From positions 30,388-94,387 of the forward strand of contig NZ_PCPB01000015.1 in NCBI RefSeq assembly GCF_002979535.1: a stretch of DNA of 64,000 nt, in the 5' to 3' direction. The notes under the pieces are model-generated. The model saw only the letters and a program-made list of their open reading frames with translations, searched no databases and was not told the DNA's origin. This stretch comes from Brevundimonas sp. MYb52 (lineage in GTDB: Bacteria > Pseudomonadota > Alphaproteobacteria > Caulobacterales > Caulobacteraceae). Shown piece after piece: positions 17,150 through 25,282 of this stretch (position 1 is its first letter; each line of letters starts with the position of its first letter). The position numbers were made by a program, and so were the translations under genes.

Positions 17150-18814
17150 TCAGGCCCCGCGCAGGTCGGTGATCGTGCGGCCCGGTGCGATCTGCTCGGC
17201 GTCGGTGATTAGGTGGATCAGCGCCGGACGACCGCCCGCCGCAGCGGCGCGCGCCGCCGTCAGGGCCGCCGGGAAGTCCTCGGTCGTCTCGCAACGCACG
17301 GCGAAGGCGTCAAAGGCCTCGGCGTATTTGACGAAATCGGGGTTCTTCAGCTCGGTGGCGATGACGCGGGCGGGGTATTCCCGCTCCTGGTGCATGCGGA
17401 TGGTGCCGAAGGTGCCGTTGTCCACGACCACCACGATGACGCCCAGGCCGTACTGGGCGGCGGTGGCCATTTCATTGGCGCTCATCATGAAGTCGCCGTC
17501 GCCGGCGATGCAAACCACTTCGCGCGACGGATCAACCACCTTGGCCCCCAGCGCCGCCGGATAGCCATAGCCCATGGCGCCGGAGGTCGGAGCCAGTTGG
17601 GTCCGCCGGGCCTGATGGCGGTGGAAGCGGTGCAGCCAGGCGGCGAAATTGCCCGCGCCATTGGTCAGGATGGCGTCTTCCGGCAAGGCCTCAGCCAGAT
17701 GGGCGATGACCTCGCTCATGTTGACCGCGCTCTTCACTTCGATCGGCGAAGAGAAGGCGACGAAGTCGGCGTGAGCGGCGGCGCCCTGATCGCTCCAGAC
17801 GCGGCCCGGATCGATGGCCGACAGGGCCAGGGCGGCCAGAGAATTGTCAGAGGCCGCCGCCAGGGCGGGCGCCCAGACGCGGCCCAGTTCCTCAGCCCCC
17901 GGATGGATGTGGATCAGGGTCTCGGCGGTCTTGCTGCGGTCCAGCAGGGTGTAGCCTTGGGTCGGGTTCTCGCCCATGCGGGCGCCGATCACCAGCAACA
18001 GGTCAGCGGCCTTGACCCGCGCCACCAGCTTGGGGTTCGGGCCAAGGCCGAGGTCGCCCGCATAGCCGGGATGGTCGTTGCGGATCAGGTCCTTGCGGCG
18101 GAACGACAGGGCCAACGGCAGGCCAAGGCGTTCGGCCCAGGCGGAAATCGCGTCGGTGGCGGCGTCGCTCCAGCCCGAACCGCCGAGGATCAGCATCGGG
18201 CGTTCAGCGCGCGACAGGCGTTCGCGCACCTGCTCGACAAAGGCCGGGTCCAGCGCGGCCTTGGCGGCGACCACCGGGCGCACCGGGGCGGGGCCGCCGG
18301 CGTCATGCAGGATGTTCTCGGGCAGGGCCACGACCACCGGGCCCACGCGGCCTTGCAGGGCGGTGGCGAAGGCGCGTTCGACCACCTCGACGGTGCGTTC
18401 AGGGCTTTCGATCTCGGTCGCCCACTTGGCCAGACCGCCAAAGACCTCGCGGTAGTCGACCTCCTGGAAGGCGCCGCGGCCCCGGTCGGTCAGGGCGATC
18501 TGGCCAACGAACAGGATCATCGGCGTGGAGTCCTGATGCGCCGTATGCACGCCGATCGAGGCGTGGGTCGCGCCCGGTCCGCGCGTGACCATGCAGACGC
18601 CGGGCTTGCCCGTCAGCTTGCCATAGGCCTCGGCCATGTTGGCGGCGCCGGCCTCATGGCGGCAGACGATGACCTCGATCCGGTCGCGCACATCGGCCAG
18701 GGCGTCGAGCACGGCGAGATAGCTCTCGCCCGGCACACAGAAGACCTTGTCGACCCCGTTCATCACGAGGGTGTCGACCAGACGGCGGGCGGCGGTGTCG
18801 GGAGCTTGCGTCAT
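17150..18814 (-). CDS. thiamine-pyrophosphate enzyme, acetolactate synthase large-subunit-like
   Basis: About 554 residues from the ATG at 18814; a longer reading from 18868 adds a tail not seen in the family. N-terminal pyrimidine-binding domain with the catalytic Glu in CRHEAGAANMAEAYGKLTGK (about residue 51) and TRGPGATHASIGVHTAHQDS. The C-terminal cofactor motif is AGDGDFMMSANEMATA (about 437) with VDNGTFGTIRMHQE. Such enzymes decarboxylate 2-oxo acids. No regulatory small subunit or other ilv gene is adjacent, so it is probably a stand-alone member (for example a 2-oxo acid decarboxylase or ALS-like enzyme) and not the anabolic ilvB. Confidence 0.85.
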   Translation of the reverse strand: MTQAPDTAARRLVDTLVMNGVDKVFCVPGESYLAVLDALADVRDRIEVIVCRHEAGAANMAEAYGKLTGKPGVCMVTRGPGATHASIGVHTAHQDSTPMILFVGQIALTDRGRGAFQEVDYREVFGGLAKWATEIESPERTVEVVERAFATALQGRVGPVVVALPENILHDAGGPAPVRPVVAAKAALDPAFVEQVRERLSRAERPMLILGGSGWSDAATDAISAWAERLGLPLALSFRRKDLIRNDHPGYAGDLGLGPNPKLVARVKAADLLLVIGARMGENPTQGYTLLDRSKTAETLIHIHPGAEELGRVWAPALAAASDNSLAALALSAIDPGRVWSDQGAAAHADFVAFSSPIEVKSAVNMSEVIAHLAEALPEDAILTNGAGNFAAWLHRFHRHQARRTQLAPTSGAMGYGYPAALGAKVVDPSREVVCIAGDGDFMMSANEMATAAQYGLGVIVVVVDNGTFGTIRMHQEREYPARVIATELKNPDFVKYAEAFDAFAVRCETTEDFPAALTAARAAAAGGRPALIHLITDAEQIAPGRTITDLRGA

Positions 18815-18913
18815 GGTTTCGCCGTTAGCAGATTGAAGGATGAATTGGCCATGCAACCTTGTGGCCAAGCTTCACGTTGAAGCGCTCAATCGCCTTTTCT
18901 CGGGGAAATCTCC

Positions 18914-19051
18914 ATGCGCAAGCTCATCGTCCTCGGCGTCATCGCCGCCGCCCTGACCACCGCCGCCTGCAACACCGTCGCCGGCGTCGGCCGCGATCTG
19001 GAAGCCGCCGGCCAGGCCGTGACGTCCAGCTCCAACTCGGCCCGCAACTAA
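18914..19051 (+). CDS. entericidin A/B-like small lipoprotein
   Basis: A 45-residue gene. Signal peptide MRKLIVLGVIAAALTTAAC with the lipidated Cys at residue 19, then NTVAGVGRDLEAAGQAVTSS, the typical entericidin repeat GxGxDLxxAG. Entericidins are tiny envelope lipoproteins; the classic pair in E. coli forms an antidote/toxin couple, but single copies like this are common in alphaproteobacteria and of unclear role. The start follows GGGGAAATCTCC. Confidence 0.85.
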   Translation: MRKLIVLGVIAAALTTAACNTVAGVGRDLEAAGQAVTSSSNSARN

Positions 19052-19148
19052 GGGCCGCGCCGTCGGCGGGTTTGCGATCGTTTGCGATCCCGCCACAAAA
19101 GCGTAGCCTCGTTCCCTCAGACTGCCGGCTTCAACTCGGAGAACGACC

Positions 19149-19553
19149 ATGGGACTTCTGGATAATGTGCTCGGCGGCCTCGGCGACGACGCTGCGGGCG
19201 GCCTGTCTGACCTGCTGAAGGGTCAGGGCGGCGTCGGCGGTCTGGTCGAGAAATTCGGCCAGAACGGCCTGGGCGACGTGGCGGCCTCGTGGATCGGCAA
19301 GGGCGGCAACACCGGCATCTCGGCCGAGCAGATCGCCTCGGTGCTCGGCTCCGGCCCCATCGCCGACTTCGCCGCCAAACTGGGCATTTCGCCGGAACAG
19401 GCCAGCGAGACCCTGGCCGGCCTGCTGCCGGAAGCCGTCGATCGCCTGACGCCGAACGGTTCGGCCGAGGGCGCCGACGACCTGCTCGGCGGTCTGCTGA
19501 ACAACCTGCCGGGCGGCATCGGCGGCGCCCTGGGCGGCCTCTTCAAGCGCTGA
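19149..19553 (+). CDS. YidB family protein (DUF937)
   Basis: A 134-residue glycine-rich protein: MGLLDNVLGGLGDDAAGGL, VASWIGKGGNTGISAEQIASV, LGSGPIADFAAKLGISPEQA and a C-terminal LNNLPGGIGGALGGLFK. This is the YidB/DUF937 pattern. Function is unknown in the family. The gene ends 2 bases before the truA stop on the other strand, a tight convergent junction with no visible terminator. Confidence 0.85.
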   Translation: MGLLDNVLGGLGDDAAGGLSDLLKGQGGVGGLVEKFGQNGLGDVAASWIGKGGNTGISAEQIASVLGSGPIADFAAKLGISPEQASETLAGLLPEAVDRLTPNGSAEGADDLLGGLLNNLPGGIGGALGGLFKR

Positions 19554-19555
19554 GG

Positions 19556-20305
19556 TCAGGCCTCGGCCTCATAGGTGACGCCCGTCAAATAAAGACCGTC
19601 TGACGGCGCCACCGCGCCGCAGCGCGCGCGATCCTTGGCGGCCAGGGCGTCGGCTAGGTCGGACTCGGCCCAGCGGCCCAGCCCGACCTCGGCCAGACTG
19701 CCGGCCATCGAGCGCACCTGACGGTGCAGGAAGCTGCGCGCCTCGAACACCAGATGCACTTCCTCTCCGACGCGGCTGACGCGGGCCACGTCCAGCGTCT
19801 TGACCGGACTCGCCGACTGGCACTGGGCGTCGCGGAAGGTGGTGAAGTCGTGCAGGCCGATCAGGCTCTGCGCCGCCGCCTGCATGGCCTCGGCGTCCAG
19901 CGGCTTCTTGACGTGCCAGACCCGGCCTCGATCCAGAGCCGGGCGGCCCGGCCGGTTGAGGATGCGATACAGATACTTTCGCCCATTGGCGGTGAAGCGG
20001 GCGTGCCAGTCGTCGCTGACGGGGGCGCAGTCCAGCACCGCCACCGCCTCGTGCATCAGATGGGCGTTCAGGGCGTTCATCACCGTCCGCGCCGGCCAAT
20101 CCTTGTCCAGATCGACGTGGCAGGTCTGGCCCGTGGCGTGGACGCCGGTGTCGGTGCGCCCGGCGGCGGCGATGCGCACGGTCTGGCCGGAAAAGGCCGT
20201 CACCGCCGTCTCGATGGCGCCCTGCACCGTCGGTTGGCCCCTCTGGGCCTGAAAGCCGTTGTAGGCCGAGCCGTCGTATTCGACGGTGAAGCGGTAGCGG
20301 GGCAT
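19556..20305 (-). CDS. truA: tRNA pseudouridine(38-40) synthase
   Basis: Converts uridines 38-40 in the anticodon arm to pseudouridine. 249 residues from the ATG at 20305: [19 protein letters not shown], the catalytic Asp in AAAGRTDTGVHATGQ, ARFTANGRKYLYRILN, DFTTFRDAQCQSASPVKT and FLHRQVRSMAGSL are all TruA motifs. The start overlaps the fmt stop by one base (TGATG), which means translational coupling. Confidence 0.97.
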   Translation of the reverse strand: MPRYRFTVEYDGSAYNGFQAQRGQPTVQGAIETAVTAFSGQTVRIAAAGRTDTGVHATGQTCHVDLDKDWPARTVMNALNAHLMHEAVAVLDCAPVSDDWHARFTANGRKYLYRILNRPGRPALDRGRVWHVKKPLDAEAMQAAAQSLIGLHDFTTFRDAQCQSASPVKTLDVARVSRVGEEVHLVFEARSFLHRQVRSMAGSLAEVGLGRWAESDLADALAAKDRARCGAVAPSDGLYLTGVTYEAEA

Positions 20306-21228
20306 CAGCCGAGCTGGGTTCCGGCCGGAACCGGGAAGCCCCGCAGCATCTCTTCGGCGGATTGCGCCGCCTTGCCGGGACGCTGCACGCGGCTCAGACG
20401 CACCGCGCCGGTTCCGCAGGCCACGGTCAGGGCATCGTCCAGCACCTGACCGGGCGCGCCCTGACCGTCTGCCAACGCCGACATCAGGGCCTTGATGCGC
20501 ACCGGCTCGCCGTCGGCCTGAACCTCGAACCAGGCGCCGGGGAAGGGCGACAGGCCGCGAATATGGGCGTCCACCTCGGCGGCCGGGCGCGTCCAGTCGA
20601 TGCGGGCCTCGGCGGGGGTGATCTTCTTGGCGTAGGTCGCTTCGCCCGTCTGCTCGGTCTCGGTGAAGCCGCCGCGCTCGATGGCCGCCAGGGCGCGGGG
20701 CCAAAGGGCGGCGCCCAAATGGGCCATGCGTTCGGTAAGCGAGGCTGCGGTGTCGTCGGCGTAGATGTCCATGACCTCGGACAGGATGATCGCGCCTTCG
20801 TCCAGGCCCTCGCTCATTCGCATGATCTGGGCGCCGGTCTGGCGGTCGCCGGCCATGATGGCGCGCTGGATCGGGGCGGCCCCGCGCCAACGCGGCAGCA
20901 GCGAACCGTGCAGGTTGAAGCAGCCCAGACGGGGCGCCTCCAGCACGTCAGGTTTCAGGATCTGGCCGTAGGCGACGACGCAGGCGGCGTCGAGTTCCAG
21001 GCTGCGGAAGGTGTCGATGGCCTCAGGGGCCTTCATGCTCTCGGGCGTGAAGACCGGCAGGCCCATGGCCTCGGCGAAGGCGTGAACCGGCGACGGCGTC
21101 AGCTTCTGCCCCCGGCCCTTGGGGCGCGGCGGTTGCGAATAGACGGCGACGATCTCGTGTCCCGAGGCGATCAGCTCGGCCAGTGACGGCACGGCGAAGT
21201 CGGGAGTTCCCATGAAGGCTAGGCGCAT
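20305..21228 (-). CDS. fmt: methionyl-tRNA formyltransferase
   Basis: Formylates the amino group of methionyl-tRNA(fMet) with 10-formyl-tetrahydrofolate before translation starts. 307 residues: [19 protein letters not shown], then [20 protein letters not shown] containing the catalytic His and folate site, [27 protein letters not shown], and a C-terminal tRNA-binding domain with [12 protein letters not shown]. It sits between def (the enzyme that later removes the formyl group) and truA. Confidence 0.98.
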   Translation of the reverse strand: MRLAFMGTPDFAVPSLAELIASGHEIVAVYSQPPRPKGRGQKLTPSPVHAFAEAMGLPVFTPESMKAPEAIDTFRSLELDAACVVAYGQILKPDVLEAPRLGCFNLHGSLLPRWRGAAPIQRAIMAGDRQTGAQIMRMSEGLDEGAIILSEVMDIYADDTAASLTERMAHLGAALWPRALAAIERGGFTETEQTGEATYAKKITPAEARIDWTRPAAEVDAHIRGLSPFPGAWFEVQADGEPVRIKALMSALADGQGAPGQVLDDALTVACGTGAVRLSRVQRPGKAAQSAEEMLRGFPVPAGTQLG

Positions 21229-21255
21229 GGTCCCGCCTTTAGACCGTGGGGCGGA

Positions 21256-21471
21256 TTACATCCAGCGCGTATAGACGCCGCCGCCCTCGTCCCACTCGCC
21301 GCCCGCATCCAGGGCGTCGTCGAAATCGAGCAGACGATCCAGCAGCAAGCCCGCCACCACGCCGACAGCGGCGACGGCGACGATGGTGGCCAGACTGGCG
21401 GCGCCGACCTTCTGGTTGCGGGTCAGGCGGCGACGACCGCGCGGGTCGATGATCGTGGTCTTGCGGGCCAT
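21256..21471 (-). CDS. small single-helix membrane protein between def and fmt
   Basis: A 71-residue protein: a basic N-terminus ([20 protein letters not shown]), one membrane helix (about residues 22-45) and an acidic tail ending GGGVYTRWM. Its start overlaps the def stop by one base (TGATG), and its stop lies 27 bases before fmt, so it is translated as part of the def-fmt-truA operon. I do not recognise a family. A positively charged inside and acidic outside fit an N-in, C-out topology. A role near the formylation/deformylation step is only suggested by position. Confidence 0.7.
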   Translation of the reverse strand: MARKTTIIDPRGRRRLTRNQKVGAASLATIVAVAAVGVVAGLLLDRLLDFDDALDAGGEWDEGGGVYTRWM

Positions 21472-22043
21472 CAGGCGGCGAGCCTTGCGTTCTTCTTGAC
21501 CTTGGCCACGGCGCGTTCACGGCGCAGGCGCGACAGGTGGTCGATGAAGAGGACGCCGTTCAGGTGGTCCAGTTCGTGTTGGAAACAGACGGCGTAGAGA
21601 CCCTCGATCTCTTCTTCGATCTGCTGGCCCGTGTAGTCCATATAGCGGACGCGGACGCGGGCAGGGCGCTCGACGGCGTCGAAATATTCCGGCACCGACA
21701 GGCAGCCCTCCTCATAGGAGAACATCTCGTCCGAGGCCCAGACGACCTCCGGGTTGACGAAGTAGCGTGGGTTGCGGCGCGCCAGGGCGTCTTCCTCGGT
21801 TTCCGGCTCGTCCGGCTGGCCCTCGACGACCTTGTCGCCCAGGTCCATGACCACGACGCGCTTCAGCTCGCCTATCTGGGCGGCGGCCAGGCCGATGCCC
21901 GGCGCAGCGTACATGGTCTCCAGCATGTCGTCCATGAGGGCGCGCAGCGCGTCGGTCACGCCGCCTTCGACGGGCGGGGAGACGGCCTTGAGGATCGCCA
22001 GGTCGGCGGCGTTATCGATGGTCAGGATGCGACGAATAGCCAT
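21471..22043 (-). CDS. def: peptide deformylase
   Basis: Iron(II)-type metalloenzyme that removes the N-formyl group from new proteins. 190 residues with the three defining motifs: [17 protein letters not shown] (metal Cys) and QHELDHLNG (two metal His and the catalytic Glu). An insert of about 15 residues ([19 protein letters not shown]) lies between motifs 1 and 2, as in other alphaproteobacterial type 1 enzymes. First gene of the def / small protein / fmt / truA operon. Confidence 0.98.
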   Translation of the reverse strand: MAIRRILTIDNAADLAILKAVSPPVEGGVTDALRALMDDMLETMYAAPGIGLAAAQIGELKRVVVMDLGDKVVEGQPDEPETEEDALARRNPRYFVNPEVVWASDEMFSYEEGCLSVPEYFDAVERPARVRVRYMDYTGQQIEEEIEGLYAVCFQHELDHLNGVLFIDHLSRLRRERAVAKVKKNARLAA

Positions 22044-22049
22044 GGCCCG

Positions 22050-22078
22050 CAGGTAGGGTGCAAGCGGTCAAACGTCAA
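22050..22078 (-). promoter_or_regulatory. candidate promoter of the def operon
   Basis: On the minus strand TTGACG (22078-22073), a 17-base spacer and TACCTG (22055-22050). The -35 box is good, the -10 box poor. If used, transcription would begin at or next to the def start codon, giving a nearly leaderless mRNA. Confidence 0.3.
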
Positions 22079-22088
22079 GAATTACCGA

Positions 22089-22120
22089 GTGCGGCGCTTG
22101 GTCTTGTCCCGGCGCCGCAC
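22089..22120. terminator. 9-bp inverted repeat between thioesterase and def genes
   Basis: GTGCGGCGC (22089-22097) and GCGCCGCAC (22112-22120) pair perfectly around a 14-base loop. It lies just after the thioesterase stop on the minus strand, where a terminator is expected, but no T-run follows. Confidence 0.4.
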
Positions 22121-22136
22121 CCGTATGCGAAGAGGC

Positions 22137-22544
22137 TCAGATCGCCGGCAAGGCGCGCGGCTTGCGGTCGGAATCGATAGCCACATAGGTGAAGACGCCC
22201 TCGGTCACGCGCACCGACTGGGCCTCGGGCTGGCCGCGCGAACGCTTCCAGGCCTCGACATGAACCCGGATCGAGGTGCGGCCGGTGTGGACGACGCGAG
22301 CGTAGATCGAGACCTCGTCGCCAACCGAAACCGGCTGGTGGAAAACCATGCCGTCCAGGGCCACGGTGGCGCAGCGACCATTGGCGCGCTCAAAGGCCGG
22401 GGTCGCGCCCGCAAGGTCCATCTGGGCCAGCAGCCAGCCGCCGAAGATGTCGCCCTCGGGGTTGGTGTCGGCGGGCATGGCGATGACGCGGCCGACAGGC
22501 TGGCCTTCGGGAAGCTGAGCAGGAATCTTTTCGGCGTCGGTCAT
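22137..22544 (-). CDS. acyl-CoA thioesterase, YciA-like hotdog protein
   Basis: Hydrolyses acyl-CoA esters to free acid and CoA in the cytosol. 135 residues from the ATG at 22544. The key segment is MPADTNPEGDIFGGWLLAQM (the hotdog helix with the catalytic Asp), followed by ATVALDGMVFHQPVSVGDEV and GRTSIRVHVEAW. This is the YciA/BACH type, which forms hexamers. An in-frame ATG at 22583 would add 13 residues without clear support. It lies between def and a patatin gene on the same strand. Confidence 0.88.
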   Translation of the reverse strand: MTDAEKIPAQLPEGQPVGRVIAMPADTNPEGDIFGGWLLAQMDLAGATPAFERANGRCATVALDGMVFHQPVSVGDEVSIYARVVHTGRTSIRVHVEAWKRSRGQPEAQSVRVTEGVFTYVAIDSDRKPRALPAI

Positions 22545-22609
22545 CGGGGCCTTGGAAGTCTTGGGGAGGAGAACCTTTTCCATGCGCCTGGCGAAGCGCC
22601 GCATCAAGG

Positions 22610-23767
22610 CTATCCGCGCGGCCGCAGCCGATCCATCAGGCCCTGAAGCCCCTGCCGCTCGGCCACCGGCGAGCGCCACAGCTCGCCCGCCCGCGCCCGT
22701 TCGCGCGCGGCGTCGAACAGGCGCTGCATCGTGGCGGTGTCAAAGCTCAGCATCCCGCCCTGATCCGGGGCGTCGGGGATGGAGGCGACGCTGATCGGCA
22801 GGCCCTGCGCCGCGCAGAAGGTCGTCGCCGTCCCCAGGGCCTGGCGATAGGAAAACCGCAACATGGCGTCGAAGCTGCGGGTGAGCACCGCCGCCACATT
22901 CGGCGCCGTGGTGCGCGGTTCCGGCTCCAGCACCGTATTGACCAGGACATGGACCCGGCCGCGATGCAGTCGTCGTCCCAGCCGGTTCCAGCGCAGCAGG
23001 CCCTCGGGCATCAGGAACAGAGGCGCAGCGACCCCGCCGTCCACGTGCATCTCCTCGAACTTGTCGCCATCAACCTCGCAGGGGATGCGACGCGGCGGGA
23101 ACAGGCCCGGCAGGCTGGCGGAGGCGGCCAGAACCTCGCGAAACAGGCCCACGGCCGGCTCGCCGCCGTGCGAGGCGATAGCTCCCATGTCCCAGATGCA
23201 GGACCGCTGGCTGTCCAGATCGGTCGTCGCCACCAGAAGCCGCCGCCCCCGCGCGTGCTCGGCCCCCACGGCGTCGATCAGGGCCTCATCGACAAAGGGA
23301 TGGATCAGGCCGTCCAGGGCCTCACCCTGGAACAGGCCGCCGGTAAAGGTCGAGGCCAGGCGGCGCAGGCTCAACAGGTCAGCGGCGTGTCCGCCGACAT
23401 AAGCGTCGGCCAGACGCTCGTCCCAGGTCGCTCCCAGAAAGGCGAAGGGCGCGATCAGAGCGCCGGTGCTGACCCCGGTCACCAGGGCGAACTCCGGCCG
23501 CGCCCCGGCCTCGGTCAGACCGACCAGAGCACCGGCGCCGTAAGCCCCGCCCGCCGCCCCGCCGGAAATGGCCAGCATGTCGAACCGTCCCGACGACCAG
23601 CCCGAACGCGGCAGCGACAACCGATCCGCCGCGGCCTCCAACGAAGCCTCGGCCTGTTCAACGCTCAAGCGGATGTCAGAGAAGCCTTCGATGCGCCCCC
23701 GCCCGGGCGGCGGCGCGGGCAGACGGCCTTTTGGCAGGCGCCGGACGGGAAGGACTGGCTGGCTCAC
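22610..23767 (-). CDS. patatin-like phospholipase
   Basis: A 385-residue serine esterase with the patatin fold. The oxyanion loop is SGGAAGGAYGAGAL, the nucleophile elbow GVSTG (about residue 100) and the Asp of the dyad in VDGGVAAPL (about 243). No signal peptide or membrane helix is evident, so it is probably cytosolic. Patatins release fatty acids from phospholipids or neutral lipids, or act as effectors; nothing nearby decides between these. The Pro/Arg-rich N-terminal 30 residues look disordered. Confidence 0.88.
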   Translation of the reverse strand: MSQPVLPVRRLPKGRLPAPPPGRGRIEGFSDIRLSVEQAEASLEAAADRLSLPRSGWSSGRFDMLAISGGAAGGAYGAGALVGLTEAGARPEFALVTGVSTGALIAPFAFLGATWDERLADAYVGGHAADLLSLRRLASTFTGGLFQGEALDGLIHPFVDEALIDAVGAEHARGRRLLVATTDLDSQRSCIWDMGAIASHGGEPAVGLFREVLAASASLPGLFPPRRIPCEVDGDKFEEMHVDGGVAAPLFLMPEGLLRWNRLGRRLHRGRVHVLVNTVLEPEPRTTAPNVAAVLTRSFDAMLRFSYRQALGTATTFCAAQGLPISVASIPDAPDQGGMLSFDTATMQRLFDAARERARAGELWRSPVAERQGLQGLMDRLRPRG

Positions 23768-23855
23768 ACGGCCTTCATCGGGCGCCGCGCCAGGGACGTC
23801 AAATGAGGTCGTCGATAATTTGTAATGTTATTTCATATCATTTACGCACAGCCGA

Positions 23856-25013
23856 ATGACACCACCAGCCGCCCCCTCGACCGCCGCGCCCTCCATCCGC
23901 ATTCAGTCCATCGACGCCCTGCGCGGCCTGGTCATGCTGCTGATGCTGGTCGATCATGCGCGTGAGTTCTTCTTCATCCACGCCCAGGTCTCGGACCCGA
24001 TGGATGTCACGGCGACCGCTCCGGTCCTCTTCTTCACCCGGATGACAGCGCATCTTTGCGCGCCCATTTTCGTGGCCCTGACCGGGCTCAGCGCCTGGCT
24101 CTACGCGTCGAAAAAGGGCGGCGCCCCGGCGGCCTCGGCCTTTCTGTTCAAGCGAGGCCTGTTCCTGATCGGGCTGGAGCTGACTCTGGTCACATTCGCC
24201 TGGACCTTCTCCCTGACGCCCACCACCGTCTTTCTGCAAGTCATCTGGGTCATCGGCCTGTCGATGATCGCCTTGGCGGCCCTGGTCCATCTGCCACGCG
24301 GCGCGCTGATCACGCTCGGCCTGGTCATCATGCTGGGACACAATTTTCTCGATCCGATCACGGTAGCCGAAGGTGCCCCCGGCCACGCCGTCTGGGCCGT
24401 GCTGCATGATCGCGGCTACATTGACCTGCCATGGGGCGGGCAGGCGCGGACCTCCTATCCCCTGCTGCCATGGATCGGCGTCATCGCCCTGGGGTATGGC
24501 ATCGGCCCCTGGTTTGTCGCCGACGGCGCCACGCGACGCCGCCGCCTGGTCGTTCTCGGCGTCGCCATGCTGGGACTGTTCGCCGTCCTGAGGACCATCA
24601 ACCTCTATGGCGATCACCCATGGAGCGTGCAGCCCGATCTGCTGCGCACGGCCATGAGCGTGCTCAACCTGACCAAGTATCCGCCCTCAGCGGACTTCCT
24701 TCTGGTGACGCTAGGCGTCGGCGCCCTGCTGCTGGCAGGACTGGAGAGAGCCCCGCGTCGACTGGTCGGCCTTCTCGCCGTCTTCGGCGGCGCGCCTTTG
24801 TTCTTTTACCTGATCCACCTCTACGGCCTGCACCTGCTCAATCTGGGCGCGCTTGCGGTGTTCGGCCCCAACCAGGGCGAAGTCTTCAGCCTGCCAAGCG
24901 TCGGCTGGATCTGGCTGCTGGCGCTGATCGTCGCTGTCCCCAGTGCGTTCGCCTGCCGCTGGTTCGGCGAGGTCAAGCGCCGCAGTTCGCAATGGTGGAT
25001 GAAGTATCTCTGA
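23856..25013 (+). CDS. DUF1624 (heparan-alpha-glucosaminide N-acetyltransferase-like) membrane protein
   Basis: A 385-residue protein with about ten membrane helices. The N-terminal signature RIQSIDALRGLVMLLMLVDH, with the conserved His, and then FFTRMTAHLCAPIFVALTGL are typical of the DUF1624/YeiB-like acyltransferases that move acetyl groups across the membrane. Further motifs: GAPLFFYLIHLYGLHLL near the C-terminus. The substrate is unknown. The upstream 60 bases are AT-rich and probably hold the promoter. Confidence 0.83.
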   Translation: MTPPAAPSTAAPSIRIQSIDALRGLVMLLMLVDHAREFFFIHAQVSDPMDVTATAPVLFFTRMTAHLCAPIFVALTGLSAWLYASKKGGAPAASAFLFKRGLFLIGLELTLVTFAWTFSLTPTTVFLQVIWVIGLSMIALAALVHLPRGALITLGLVIMLGHNFLDPITVAEGAPGHAVWAVLHDRGYIDLPWGGQARTSYPLLPWIGVIALGYGIGPWFVADGATRRRRLVVLGVAMLGLFAVLRTINLYGDHPWSVQPDLLRTAMSVLNLTKYPPSADFLLVTLGVGALLLAGLERAPRRLVGLLAVFGGAPLFFYLIHLYGLHLLNLGALAVFGPNQGEVFSLPSVGWIWLLALIVAVPSAFACRWFGEVKRRSSQWWMKYL

Positions 25014-25059
25014 GCCCGCGCATCAACGGGCCGCGAGATGACCGGACCGGCAAGGAAGA

Positions 25060-25136
25060 TGGCGCACCCGACAGGATTCGAACCTGTGACCTCTGCCTTC
25101 GGAGGGCAGCACTCTATCCAGCTGAGCTACGGGTGC
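25060..25136 (-). tRNA. tRNA-Arg (anticodon CCG)
   Basis: 77 bases with encoded CCA on the minus strand. Acceptor GCACCCG/CGGGTGC, D-arm AGCTCAGCTGGATAGAG, anticodon stem CTGCC/GGCAG with loop CTCCGAA (anticodon CCG), T-arm ACAGGTTCGAATCCTGT. It reads CGG codons. The acceptor stem and D-arm match the tRNA-Arg(ACG) at 1773. Confidence 0.97.
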
Positions 25137-25282
25137 GTCTGCGGCTCTAGAGCCGGACGGCGGTGCTTACAGCATGGGCCGGGCGGCCTCAATCCCTGAA
25201 TCTCGACGGGACGCCTTCTTGGGCGCGGCTTGGCTCAAGAGCTGCAAAGGCCTAGCCTCGCGGTCGGAGAGAGGGAGTTTCC

